A DNA stretch of 64,000 nucleotides from the NCBI GenBank assembly GCA_041905405.1, contig JAYRLC010000002.1, forward strand, positions 124,001 through 188,000. The letters are read 5' to 3'. Below are positions 34,902 to 43,641 of this stretch, piece by piece. The position numbers were made by a program, and so were the translations under genes. This DNA comes from RAM1 sp041905405 (GTDB lineage Bacteria; Pseudomonadota; Gammaproteobacteria; Burkholderiales; Burkholderiaceae_C). Positions within the stretch are counted from its first letter, which is position 1; each line of letters begins with the position of its first letter. The notes under the pieces are model-generated. The model was given only the letters and a program-made list of their open reading frames with translations, was not told the origin of the DNA and did no database searches.

Positions 34902-35145
34902 CTGCTTCGCGGCGGGCGGAGTGCGGTGGGGCGATTTCTGCGGTGGCGAGAAGCGCAGGGGGGAGTGTTGGCGCGCGCAGCGCGCAACGTGCACATGCTC
35001 GCCGCGGCTGTTTGAGCGGAATGGAGCGAAGCGCAATGCAGCGAGTTCCGCGGCGCAACCGACCCCCGAGCATCGCAGCGGAGTTTTTGCGAAGCAAAAA
35101 CCAACGCAGCATGAGCCCCGCCGCACTCCGCCCGCCGCGAAGCAG
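34902..35145 (+). repeat. Interspersed inverted-terminus element, copy B (244 bp)
   Basis: Left arm 34902-34932 and right arm 35115-35145 are 31-bp inverted repeats with one G-U-compatible mismatch. The first 17 bases match copy A's ends; the rest of the arm differs, with the partner arm changed to match. The interior aligns with copies A and C (GAGCGGAATGGAGCGAAGC, GTTCCGCGGCGC) and holds the hairpin GTTTTTGC-GAA-GCAAAAAC (35083-35101). The element lies between the glutamine-synthetase-like and alcohol dehydrogenase genes, opposite to their direction, and encodes no protein. Confidence 0.9.
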
Positions 35146-35177
35146 CGACCGCCACAGAAACACACACAAAGCGCATT

Positions 35178-36545
35178 TCAGATGATCTCGAAATATCGCT
35201 TCATTTCCCAATCAGTGACCGCATCCAGCCACTGCCGCCATTCCCACTCACGCGTTGCCGCGAAGTGCTCGACGAACGTATCGCCCAACATGTCGCGCGC
35301 CACCTTGGACTCACGGAAGATGCGCGTCGTCTCGATCAGCGTGCGCGGCGCACGCGGAATGTTCTCGGCCCCGCCGTTGGTGCCAGTGATGGGCGGCGTG
35401 GTGAGCTTCAGGCCCTTCTCCACGCCGTACAACCCGGCAGCGATCAGCGCTGCGTGTGCGAGGTACGGGTTCACATCGGCGCCCGGACAACGCGTCTCCA
35501 GACGCGTCGCCTTCGCCGACCCCGCGATCACGCGGAAACTTGCCGTGCGGTTGTCCATGCCCCATGTGGGTTTCACAGGCGCCCAGAAGCCGTCCACCAG
35601 CCGCTTGTAGCTGTTGATGGTGGGCCAGATCATGGGGCCGAACTCCATCAGGCACGCGACCTGGCCGGCCAGGTAACTTTCGAACAGCTTGCTCATCTTG
35701 CGCGGTGACTTCGCGTCGAAGAACAGGTTCTTTTTACCGTCGCTCAAACTCTGGTGGATGTGACCCGAGCAGCCCGGCAACGGCTGGTGCGGCTTGGCCA
35801 TGAAGCTGGGCATGATGCCGAAGCGCGAGCCGATTTCCTTGGTGCCGGCCTTGAACAGGATCGCGCGGTCGGCCTGCTCCAACGCTTCGCTGAAGCCGAT
35901 GGCAGCCTCGTAAACGCCGGGGCCCGTTTCGGTATGCAGGCCCTCGATGGGCACGCCGAACGCCAGCATCTCGTCAATGATGGCGCCGAAGAACTCGCGG
36001 TTCTGGTTGGCGCGCAGCAGCGAATAGCCGAACATGCCGGGCGTCAGCACCTCGGGCGACACGCCCTTCTTGGCGGCCCAGCTCTGCGGCGTTTCCAGAA
36101 AGTTGTACCACTCGAACTCCATGCCGGTCATGACCTGGTAGCCCAGTTTGTCGGCGCGCTGCAGCACGCGCTTGAGCGTCTGGCGCGGGCAGGTCGGGTG
36201 CGGCGTGCCGTCGGCGTTGACGAACTCACCCAGGAAGAACGGCACGTTGCCGTCCCAGGGCACGTTGCGCGCCGTGTTCAGGTCCAGCCGCGCCAGCGCG
36301 TCGGGAAAGCCGTGCTGCCACCCGGTGACCGTGGTGTTGTCGTAGCAGGTGTCCATCATGTCCCAGCCCATCACCACGTCGCAGAAGCCGAAGCCACCCG
36401 CGGGGTAGGGCTCGGCCGCGCCCAGGAACTTGTCCACGTGCAGGTACTTGCCCCGCAGGATGCCGTCGATGTCGCTGACCGCGACCTTCACCTTCTGCGT
36501 GCCGGACTTGCGCACGGCGGCAAGCGCCGGATGGACTTTGGCCAT
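35178..36545 (-). CDS. Glutamine-synthetase-family ligase (PuuA/GlnA4-like)
   Basis: A 455-residue protein of the glutamine synthetase family. Seen: the grasp VAVSDIDGILRGKYL at the start, MTGMEFEWYNF (metal ligand glutamate), LHTETGPGVYEAAI, PSFMAKPHQPLPGCSGHIHQSL and FRVIAGSAKATRLETRCPGADVNPY. It lacks the tyrosine adenylylation loop of GlnA and resembles gamma-glutamyl-amine ligases such as PuuA or Streptomyces GlnA4 (ethanolamine). With the downstream alcohol and aldehyde dehydrogenases and PuuD-like hydrolases, an amino alcohol such as ethanolamine is the best inferred substrate. The gene lies 3 bp after phnW. Confidence 0.87.
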   Translation of the reverse strand: MAKVHPALAAVRKSGTQKVKVAVSDIDGILRGKYLHVDKFLGAAEPYPAGGFGFCDVVMGWDMMDTCYDNTTVTGWQHGFPDALARLDLNTARNVPWDGNVPFFLGEFVNADGTPHPTCPRQTLKRVLQRADKLGYQVMTGMEFEWYNFLETPQSWAAKKGVSPEVLTPGMFGYSLLRANQNREFFGAIIDEMLAFGVPIEGLHTETGPGVYEAAIGFSEALEQADRAILFKAGTKEIGSRFGIMPSFMAKPHQPLPGCSGHIHQSLSDGKKNLFFDAKSPRKMSKLFESYLAGQVACLMEFGPMIWPTINSYKRLVDGFWAPVKPTWGMDNRTASFRVIAGSAKATRLETRCPGADVNPYLAHAALIAAGLYGVEKGLKLTTPPITGTNGGAENIPRAPRTLIETTRIFRESKVARDMLGDTFVEHFAATREWEWRQWLDAVTDWEMKRYFEII

Positions 36546-36548
36546 GAA

Positions 36549-37676
36549 TCAATCTCCTTGAATCGCGGGTTCCCCAGAAGCGATGCCGAGGTCCTGAAGG
36601 GCGAGCTCCACGGCATGAACCGCCTGGTTCATCTCATCAGGACCGATCGCGCCGATACAGCCTACGCGAAATGTTTCCACCTGTGTGAGCTTGCCGGGAT
36701 ACAGGATGAAACCGTGCGCGCGCGCCGCGTTGTAGAACGCCTTGAACTCGTAGCGCGCGTCGCCCGGCGCATGAAAGGTCACGATGATCGGCGCCTGGAT
36801 GGACGGGTCCAGGAACGGCATGAAACCCAGGCGACCCATGCCGTCGATGAGCGCGCGGTAGTTGGCCGTGTAGCGTGCCAGGCGCGCGGGCTGGCCGCCT
36901 TCGGCCTCGAACTGCGCAATGGCCTCGGCCAGCGCCACCACCACGTGCGTGGGCGGCGTGAAGCGCCACTGGCCCGTTTTTTCCATGTAGGTGTACTGGT
37001 CGTGCAGGTCCATGGCCAGGCTCTGGCTCTGCCCGGCGCAGCCGTCCAGGATCGCACGGCGGATGAAGACGAAGCCCATGCCGGGTACGCCCTCCAGGCA
37101 CTTGCCGCTGGCGGCGATCAGCGCGTCGAACCTGATCTTGCGCGCGTCGATTTCGATGGCAGCGAACGAGCTCATGGCGTCCACGATCAGGCCCTTGCCA
37201 TGCGCGGCGCACACATCGGCCAGTTGCTGCAGCGGGTTCAGCACGCCGGCGCCCGTTTCGCAGTGGATGACGATCACGTGGGTGATGCTGGGGTCGGCCT
37301 TGAGCTTGTCATCCAGCACGGTGGGCGAGACCTGTTCATGGTCGCCGAAGTCCACCACCGTGCAGCGCCGGCCCATGAGGTTGGTGAGTTTGGCCGCGCG
37401 CTTGCAGTACGCGCCGTTGTCCAGCACCAGCACGTGCCCGTCGCGGGGGACGATGGTGGCCACGGCTGCTTCCACGCTGAACGTGCCGCTGCCCTGCAGG
37501 GGCACGACCACGTGGCTGTCCTGCCCGTTGACGATGGCCAGCAGGCTCTGGCGCACGCGCGCCGTCACGGCGTTGAAGTCGCTGTCCCACGAACCCCAGT
37601 CGCGCAGCATCGCGAGTTTGGTGCGCAGCGTGGTGGTCAGCGGGCCGGGGGTAAGGAGGATCTTGTCTCTGTCCAT
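36549..37676 (-). CDS. phnW: 2-aminoethylphosphonate-pyruvate aminotransferase
   Basis: A 375-residue PLP enzyme of the class V fold. It transfers the amino group of AEP to pyruvate, giving phosphonoacetaldehyde and alanine. Seen: the family start LLTPGPLTTT, LVLDNGAYCKR, DAMSSFAAIEID and the PLP lysine in AASGKCLEGVPGMGF. The product feeds PhnY and PhnA, encoded on the other side of the regulator. It lies downstream of the AEP importer genes (16 bp from the permease gene), so transport and the first reaction share one transcript. Confidence 0.93.
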   Translation of the reverse strand: MDRDKILLTPGPLTTTLRTKLAMLRDWGSWDSDFNAVTARVRQSLLAIVNGQDSHVVVPLQGSGTFSVEAAVATIVPRDGHVLVLDNGAYCKRAAKLTNLMGRRCTVVDFGDHEQVSPTVLDDKLKADPSITHVIVIHCETGAGVLNPLQQLADVCAAHGKGLIVDAMSSFAAIEIDARKIRFDALIAASGKCLEGVPGMGFVFIRRAILDGCAGQSQSLAMDLHDQYTYMEKTGQWRFTPPTHVVVALAEAIAQFEAEGGQPARLARYTANYRALIDGMGRLGFMPFLDPSIQAPIIVTFHAPGDARYEFKAFYNAARAHGFILYPGKLTQVETFRVGCIGAIGPDEMNQAVHAVELALQDLGIASGEPAIQGD

Positions 37677-37692
37677 GGTCGTCTCGGTGTTG

Positions 37693-39417
37693 TTATCTGT
37701 CGTTGCCGCGCCAGGCCTGGGTCCTGCGGTTGACCCACCAGGCCAACGCCGTGAACAGGCCCATCGCGATGCTGGACGCGATCAGGATCAGCACGGCCAT
37801 GGCGGCGGCCGCGCCCATCTCGCCGGCCTCGTCCAGATTCAGGATGGCAATCGCGGCCACCTTGGTCTCGGGCGAGTACAGAAACACCACGGCCGAGATC
37901 GTCGTCATCGCGTTGATGAAGAAGTAGCGCGCAATGTCCACCAGCGCCGGCGTGCAGATGGGCAGGGTCACGCGCCAGAACGTCTTGAAGAACGGCACCT
38001 TCAGCGACGCGCTCACGGCCTCGAACTCGCCGTCCAGGCTCTTGAGCGCCGTCACGGCCGTCAGGTGACCCGTGGTGTAGAAGTGCACGATGGTGCACAG
38101 CGTCAGCAGCGTGAGCGTGTGGTACAGCCCGCCCAGCGGGTTGCCCGGCTCGTTGAAGAAGAAGATGTAGCCCAGCCCCAGCACCAGCCCCGGCACGGCC
38201 ATGGGCAGCATGGCCAGCAGGCGCACGATGCTGCGCAGCCCGTCCATGCCCTTGGTCTTTTCCAGCAGGTAGGCGCCGCAGAACACCAGCGCCGTGCCGA
38301 ACACCGCCGTGCCCGCCGCCATCTTCAGGCTGTTGATGAAGCCCACGCCCACCTCGGCGTCCACCAGCCCCATGGTGTAGTGGCGCAGGCTGGGCTTGAG
38401 GTTGTAGGGCCAGAAGCTGGCGAACGACGCAAAGATCGCCATGCCCAGCATGGCCAGCACCAGCAGCGCGATCGCACAGCAGTACGCCGTCATCACCATG
38501 TCATAGCCGCGCGACGGCTTGGGCCGGTACGGCACGGCGCGCGCGGTGAGCATGGCAGTCTGGCGGCGGCTCACATAGCTGTCCACGCCGAAGGTCAGCA
38601 CGGCCGGCGCCAGCAGCAGGATGGCCACGACGGCGCCCTTGGCAAAGTCCTGCTGGCCGATCACGAGCTTGAACACGTCGGTGGCCAGCACGTTGAAGTT
38701 GCCGCCGATCACCTTGGGGATGCCGAAATCGGTGACGACCAGCGTGAAGGTCACGAGCGCCGCCGAGATCAACCCGTACTTCGCGCCGGGCAGCGTGATG
38801 GTGAAGAACTTGCGCGCGGCCGTCGTGCCCATCGCATCAGCCGCTTCGTACAGGCGCGCGTCCGACAGGCTGAGCGCCGTGACCAGGATCATCAGCGCAT
38901 GCGGAAACACCGCAAAGCATTCGGCAATGACGATGCCCGGCGCGCCGTAGATCTGGTCGATGCCTACGCCTTGCATCCAGCCCTTGAGCACGCCCTGGTT
39001 GCCAAACCAGTAGATCAGCGAGATGGCGGCCAGCAGTGACGGCGCGAGCAGCGGCACCAGCGTGATGCCGCGAAACAGCGGCTTGAACGGCATGCACGAG
39101 CGCGCGAGCGCATACGCAAAACCGAACGCCAGCGGAATCGTGATGGCCGTGACCATCGCCGACACCCACAGGCTGTTCCACAGACTTTCCAGCAGCGCTG
39201 GCGTTCGCGCATAGGCGATGAAGTTGGCCAGCCCCACGAACTTGCCCTCCTGACCCTCCAGCGCCTGCAGCAGGATGGACAGCAACGGCAGCGCCAGGAA
39301 GGCCACCAGGGCCAGTGCGACCACCAGCAACGCGACATGCGCGACCCGGTCGGTCCAGTGGGATTTCTGGGAAACGGTCCCGGATGCGACGGGGGCGGCA
39401 GTGGCTGCGGCCGCCAT
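37693..39417 (-). CDS. AEP ABC transporter, fused double permease
   Basis: A 574-residue permease with two BPD_transp_1 halves in one chain, about twelve membrane segments in total. Each half has its EAA loop (ADAMGTTAARKFFTITLP at about 200 and ASLKVPFFKTFWRVTLP at about 485). It matches the single-gene permease of the second 2-aminoethylphosphonate importer class found in Burkholderiales phosphonate clusters, where this polypeptide replaces separate PhnU and PhnV. Its ATG overlaps the ATPase stop (TGATG). It would import AEP with the adjoining ATPase and binding protein. Confidence 0.9.
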   Translation of the reverse strand: MAAAATAAPVASGTVSQKSHWTDRVAHVALLVVALALVAFLALPLLSILLQALEGQEGKFVGLANFIAYARTPALLESLWNSLWVSAMVTAITIPLAFGFAYALARSCMPFKPLFRGITLVPLLAPSLLAAISLIYWFGNQGVLKGWMQGVGIDQIYGAPGIVIAECFAVFPHALMILVTALSLSDARLYEAADAMGTTAARKFFTITLPGAKYGLISAALVTFTLVVTDFGIPKVIGGNFNVLATDVFKLVIGQQDFAKGAVVAILLLAPAVLTFGVDSYVSRRQTAMLTARAVPYRPKPSRGYDMVMTAYCCAIALLVLAMLGMAIFASFASFWPYNLKPSLRHYTMGLVDAEVGVGFINSLKMAAGTAVFGTALVFCGAYLLEKTKGMDGLRSIVRLLAMLPMAVPGLVLGLGYIFFFNEPGNPLGGLYHTLTLLTLCTIVHFYTTGHLTAVTALKSLDGEFEAVSASLKVPFFKTFWRVTLPICTPALVDIARYFFINAMTTISAVVFLYSPETKVAAIAILNLDEAGEMGAAAAMAVLILIASSIAMGLFTALAWWVNRRTQAWRGNDR

Positions 39418-40466
39418 CAGAACACCTTGAGCCGCTCGGGCAGCAGCTTGAGGCGCAGCGTGGAGCCCTCTTGCAGCGCCTGCTCCGACAGGTAGTTCAG
39501 CGACAGGTACACGGTCAGCTTGTGCGGCTGCAACTGTTCGGACGCCACGTGCACGTGGCAGTACGAACCCAGGAACTCGATCTTCTCGATGCTGGCATCG
39601 AACACATGCGGGTCGTCCGGCCCGATCGGGCGGGCCAGCACGTCCTCGGGCCGCAGGTACAGCCGCGCATCGCGATCCGCGCCGTCGCAGGGGATGCGGA
39701 AGCTGCCGACCTGCAGCGTGCCGCCGCTCACACGCGCCGGCAGCACATTGACCTTACCCACGAAATCCGCCACGAAGGGCGAGGCCGGCTCGCGGTACAC
39801 CTCGTGCGGCGTGCCCACCTGCTCGATCACGCCATGGTTCATGACCACGATGCGGTCGGCCACCGACAGCGCCTCTTCCTGGTCGTGCGTGACCATGATG
39901 GTCGTGACGCCCAGCGTCTGCTGCAGCGCGCGGATTTCGGAGCGCAGCCGCACGCGCTCCAGCGCGTCCAGCGCCGACAGCGGCTCGTCCAGCAGCAGCA
40001 GGCCAGGCTTCGTAGCCAACGCGCGTGCCAGGGCGATGCGCTGCTGCTGTCCGCCCGACAGCTGGCTGGGGTATTTGGGTTCGCTGCCCGGCAGGCCCAC
40101 GAGCTTGACCAGTTCGCTCACGCGCTGGTTGATCTCGGCGCGCGGCGTCTTGCGGTTGACCAGGCCGTAGGCGACGTTGTCAGCCACGGTGAGGTTGGGG
40201 AACAGCGCATAGCTCTGGAACACGATCCCGTAGTCGCGCTGCGCGGGCGGCAGCCGCGAAATGTCGCGGCCCGCCTGGAATACCTCGCCCGCGGTCTGCA
40301 CTTCCAGCCCGGCGATGATCCGCAACAGCGTCGTCTTGCCACAGCCCGAAGGACCGAGAAAGCAGACGAATTCGCCCTTGCGGATGCCCAGGTTGATGTC
40401 GTGCAGCGCGGTGAATTCGCCGAACGTCTTGCGGACGTGCCGCAGGTCGAGGTAGTGGTCGGTCAC
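39417..40466 (-). CDS. AEP ABC transporter ATPase
   Basis: A 349-residue ATPase of the spermidine/ferric-iron importer type: Walker A GPSGCGKTT, signature LSGGQQQRIALARAL, Walker B LLLLDEPLSALD, then a C-terminal TOBE-like domain (LYLRPEDVLARPI). The GTG at 40466 overlaps the binding-protein stop (GTGA) and directly precedes TDHYLDLRHVRKTFG; an ATG at 40502 would overlap that gene by 40 bp and is less likely. It energises the fused permease encoded next. Confidence 0.92.
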   Translation of the reverse strand: MTDHYLDLRHVRKTFGEFTALHDINLGIRKGEFVCFLGPSGCGKTTLLRIIAGLEVQTAGEVFQAGRDISRLPPAQRDYGIVFQSYALFPNLTVADNVAYGLVNRKTPRAEINQRVSELVKLVGLPGSEPKYPSQLSGGQQQRIALARALATKPGLLLLDEPLSALDALERVRLRSEIRALQQTLGVTTIMVTHDQEEALSVADRIVVMNHGVIEQVGTPHEVYREPASPFVADFVGKVNVLPARVSGGTLQVGSFRIPCDGADRDARLYLRPEDVLARPIGPDDPHVFDASIEKIEFLGSYCHVHVASEQLQPHKLTVYLSLNYLSEQALQEGSTLRLKLLPERLKVF

Positions 40467-41500
40467 CGCTTTTCTGTTTTCGAGTTGTAACGCTTGGTCC
40501 ACTCGGCCAGCACCCGCTCGCGGTTGGCGGCGGTGGTGGCGAAGTCCATCTTCACCAGCCGTGCTTCATAGTCCTTGGGCACATTGGCCAGCGGCGCGGC
40601 CACGCCCGGCTGCGCGGTGATGGCGAAGTTCTTGCCGTACAGCAGCATCGCGTCCTTGCTGGACGCCCAGTCGGCCAGCTTCCTGGCAGCAGCCAGCTTC
40701 TTGGTGCCCTTGTGGATGGCAAACGCCTCCAGGTCCCAGCCCAGGCCTTCCTTGGGGAACACCAGATCAATCGGCGCGCCCTTGGCCTTGTTGCTGTTGG
40801 CGCGGTATTCGAACGAGATGCCCACCACGAACTCACCGCTGGAAGCCATGTTGCAGGGCTTGGAGCCCGAGTGCGTGTACTGCGCGATGTTCTCGTGCAG
40901 CGCGTCCATGTACTTCCAGCCGCCGCCCTTGCCGTTGTCGTCGCCCCAGAGCGTGAGCCAGGCGGTCACGTCAAAGAAGCCGGTGCCGCTGGACGCGGGG
41001 TTGGGCATGACGATCTGCCCCTTGTACGCGGGCTTGGTCAGGTCTTTCCAGGTCTCGGGCTTGGGGATGTTGCGCTTTTGCGCTTCCACCGTGTTGAAGC
41101 AGACCGTGGCGCCCCACACGTCCATGCCGAACCAGGCGGGCGGGTTCTTCTTGTCGCGGTACTGGCTCATGATCGCGTCCAGGTTCAGTGGCGCGTACGG
41201 CTCCAGCATGCCGTTCCTGTCCAGCAGGGCCAGGCTGGAGGCCGCCACGCCCATGACGGCGTCGGCCTGGGGGTTGGCCTTTTCAGCGAGCAGCTTGGCG
41301 GTGATCACGCCCGTGCTGTCGCGCACCCACTTGATCTCGATGTCGGGGTTGACCTTGTTAAAGCCGTCCTGGTAGGCCTTGAGCTGGTCGGTCTCCAGCG
41401 CCGTGTAGACGAGCAGCTGGGTTTTCTGGGCCGAGGCCGCCGCGGCGAACGCGACAAGACCTGTGACGGCAAGGGACTTGAAGATGCTGGACAAACGCAT
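40463..41500 (-). CDS. AEP ABC transporter substrate-binding protein
   Basis: A 345-residue periplasmic protein of the iron/AEP-binding (PhnS2, SBP_bac_6/8-like) type. A signal peptide (LSSIFKSLAVTGLVAFAAAASA) is followed by LLVYTALETDQLKAYQDGFNKVNPDIEIKWV. The conserved NPASSGTGFFDVTAWL segment and C-terminal basic residues fit anion binding. The ATG at 41500 has AGAGGAG just upstream. It is the first gene of the minus-strand AEP operon (importer, phnW, then the glutamine-synthetase-like gene) and is driven by the promoter at 41607-41635. Confidence 0.9.
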   Translation of the reverse strand: MRLSSIFKSLAVTGLVAFAAAASAQKTQLLVYTALETDQLKAYQDGFNKVNPDIEIKWVRDSTGVITAKLLAEKANPQADAVMGVAASSLALLDRNGMLEPYAPLNLDAIMSQYRDKKNPPAWFGMDVWGATVCFNTVEAQKRNIPKPETWKDLTKPAYKGQIVMPNPASSGTGFFDVTAWLTLWGDDNGKGGGWKYMDALHENIAQYTHSGSKPCNMASSGEFVVGISFEYRANSNKAKGAPIDLVFPKEGLGWDLEAFAIHKGTKKLAAARKLADWASSKDAMLLYGKNFAITAQPGVAAPLANVPKDYEARLVKMDFATTAANRERVLAEWTKRYNSKTEKR

Positions 41501-41606
41501 GTGAACTCCTCTGTGAGCGAAAAGGTTGCAATGCTGTGACCCTGCGGTGACGGCGTGATGACACACAAGCAAACTTCATTCCCCTGCACCCCGCACCTCG
41601 TCTTTC

Positions 41607-41635
41607 ATTTAACGTCCGCTGCATTTTGTTGTCAA
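41607..41635 (-). promoter_or_regulatory. Sigma-70 promoter of the AEP importer operon
   Basis: On the minus strand TTGACA (41635-41630), a 17-bp spacer and TTAAAT (41612-41607) form a near-consensus promoter. It lies 106 bp upstream of the binding-protein start, next to the inverted repeat at 41647-41662. Confidence 0.65.
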
Positions 41636-41646
41636 TTGTCAGTTGT

Positions 41647-41662
41647 AGATTGTTGACAATCT
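41647..41662. promoter_or_regulatory. Inverted-repeat operator between the two phn operons
   Basis: AGATTGT-TG-ACAATCT is a perfect 7-2-7 inverted repeat. It covers the -35 hexamer TTGACA (41653-41658) of a plus-strand promoter with a weak -10 TTCAAT (41675-41680) for the regulator gene, and it adjoins the minus-strand promoter's -35. The half site TTGTCA is repeated at 41629-41642. The GntR/FCD protein encoded at 41693 is the natural ligand. Confidence 0.6.
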
Positions 41663-41692
41663 GTGATGTTGTGCTTCAATCTCACCTGACCC

Positions 41693-42427
41693 ATGAACGC
41701 CGTGATCAACCCGACCATCGCACTGCTTCAAAGCAGCTCGCTCACCAACGTGGTGCAGCAGGAGATAGAGCGCGCCATCCTGGTGGGCGAATACGCCCCC
41801 GGCAGCAAGCTGATAGAGGCCACGCTGGCCGAGAAGATGGGGGTGTCGCGCGGGCCCGTGCGCGAGGCCTTTCGCATGCTCGAAGAAGCCGGCCTGGTCC
41901 GCACCGAAAAGAACCGCGGCGTGTTCGTGCGCGACATTCCCATTGACGAGGCGGTCGAGATCTTTGACCTGCGCGCCGCCATGGACGAGCTGGTCGGACG
42001 CCAGCTGGCCGTGAACATCACACCGGCCCAGCTCAAGGAAATCAAGGGCCTGGTCGACCAGATGGAAAAGGCCGTCAAGGCCGAGGACACCTACAACTAC
42101 CACCTGCTGAACCTGAAGTTCCACGACCGCCTGGTCGAGATGGCGGGCAACCGCAAGCTCACCGCGATCTACCGCAAGCTCATCAAGGAACTGTCACTGT
42201 TCCGCCGGCTCAACCTGGCCGACGGCTGGCTGATGCCGATCTCCGCAGGCGAACACCGCCAGATCGTCAAGGCCATCGCCTCGGGCGACCCCGAGGCCGC
42301 GGGCCGCGCCCTGTACGACCACGTCATGGAGAGCAAGGAGCGCACGATCGAAAACGACCTGCGCCGCCAGTCCCGCCTGCCCGAGCAGGCCACCGCCAAA
42401 CGAAAGTCTTCACGTGCTGACCGTTAA
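41693..42427 (+). CDS. GntR/FCD regulator of phosphonate use
   Basis: A 244-residue FadR-like regulator: winged helix at about 15-80 (VVQQEIERAILVGEYAPGSK, then LAEKMGVSRGPVREAFRMLEEAGLVRT) and an FCD domain (FDLRAAMDELVGRQLAVNI, NLKFHDRLVEMAGN, AGEHRQIVKAI) with the usual metal-site histidines. It matches the Burkholderiales phosphonate-utilisation regulator type. It stands between the importer/phnW operon and the phnA-phnY operon and overlaps phnA by 14 bp, so it is co-transcribed with the catabolic genes and probably autoregulated through the 41647-41662 repeat. Confidence 0.9.
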   Translation: MNAVINPTIALLQSSSLTNVVQQEIERAILVGEYAPGSKLIEATLAEKMGVSRGPVREAFRMLEEAGLVRTEKNRGVFVRDIPIDEAVEIFDLRAAMDELVGRQLAVNITPAQLKEIKGLVDQMEKAVKAEDTYNYHLLNLKFHDRLVEMAGNRKLTAIYRKLIKELSLFRRLNLADGWLMPISAGEHRQIVKAIASGDPEAAGRALYDHVMESKERTIENDLRRQSRLPEQATAKRKSSRADR

Positions 42428-43628
42428 TTCACGAACCTACAAGCTGCCCACCGCCCCCACTGTCGTGGTGTGCGTGGACGGCTGCGAACCCGACTACCTG
42501 GCCCAGGCCGTCGCCACCGGAAAAATGCCCTGGCTCAAGCAGGCGCTGGCCTTGGGCGAGGGCCTGGTCGCCGACTGCGTGGTGCCCAGCTTCACCAACC
42601 CCAACAACCTGTCCATTGTGACCGGCCAGCCGCCCAGCGTGCACGGCATCTGCGGCAACTACCTGTACGACCAGGCCACCGGCACCGAGGTCATGATGAA
42701 CGACCCCAAGTGGCTGCGCGCGCCCACGCTGCTGGCCGCGCTGGCCGACGCCGGCAAGACCGTGGCGGTCGTCACGGCCAAGGACAAGCTGCGCAAGCTG
42801 CTGGGCCACAAGATGAAAGGCATCTGCTTCTCATCCGAGAAGGCCGACCAGGTCACGCAGGAAGAAAACGGCATCACCGGCGTGGTGGAACTGGTCGGCA
42901 AGCCCGTGCCCAGCGTGTACAGCGCCGATCTGAGCGAGTTCGTGTTCGCCGCGGGCGTGAAGCTCATGGAAACGCGCCGTCCCGACGTGATGTACCTGTC
43001 CACCACCGACTACATCCAGCACAAGCACGCACCGGGCACCGACGGCGCCAACGCGTTCTACACCATGATGGACGGCTACCTGGCCACGCTGGACGCCATG
43101 GGCTGCGTGATTGCGCTCACGGCCGACCACGGCATGAATGCCAAGGTCGGCATGGACGGCGCGCCCGACGTGATCTACCTGCAGGACTGGTTCGACGCCG
43201 CGTTCGGCGCCGGTACGGCGCGCGTCATCCTGCCCATCACCGACCCGTACGTGGTGCACCACGGCGCGCTCGGCTCGTTCGCCACGGTCTACCTGCCGGA
43301 GGGCACCAGCATCGGCGCCGTCATCGACAAGCTCAGGGCCCGCAAGGGCATGGAAGCCGTGCTGACGCGCGAGCAGGCCGCCGAGCGCTTCGAGCTGCCA
43401 GCCGACCGCATCGGCGACATCGTGTGCGTGTCCGAGCGCTTCACCGTCATCGGCACGTCGGCCAGCAAACACGACCTGTCGGGGCTGGACGCGCCGCTGC
43501 GATCGCACGGCGGCATCAGCGAACAACGCGTGCCGCTGATCGTCAACCGCAAGCTGCCAGGGCTGGACCATGCCCGGCGCTTGCGCAACTTCGACGCATT
43601 CGACCTGGCATTGAACTACGCGCAGTAA
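42414..43628 (+). CDS. phnA: Phosphonoacetate hydrolase
   Basis: A 404-residue alkaline-phosphatase-superfamily enzyme that cleaves the C-P bond of phosphonoacetate, giving acetate and phosphate. Zinc ligands and nucleophile can be placed: D in VDGCEPDY, the catalytic threonine in PSFTNPNN, TTDYIQHKHAPG and TADHGMN, with a last histidine in RSHGGISEQR. It starts with GTG at 42414, inside the end of the regulator gene. Together with PhnW and PhnY it completes the three-step AEP route to acetate, so the window needs no phosphonatase (PhnX). Confidence 0.94.
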   Translation: MLTVNSRTYKLPTAPTVVVCVDGCEPDYLAQAVATGKMPWLKQALALGEGLVADCVVPSFTNPNNLSIVTGQPPSVHGICGNYLYDQATGTEVMMNDPKWLRAPTLLAALADAGKTVAVVTAKDKLRKLLGHKMKGICFSSEKADQVTQEENGITGVVELVGKPVPSVYSADLSEFVFAAGVKLMETRRPDVMYLSTTDYIQHKHAPGTDGANAFYTMMDGYLATLDAMGCVIALTADHGMNAKVGMDGAPDVIYLQDWFDAAFGAGTARVILPITDPYVVHHGALGSFATVYLPEGTSIGAVIDKLRARKGMEAVLTREQAAERFELPADRIGDIVCVSERFTVIGTSASKHDLSGLDAPLRSHGGISEQRVPLIVNRKLPGLDHARRLRNFDAFDLALNYAQ

Positions 43629-43641
43629 TGCACGCACCGCC

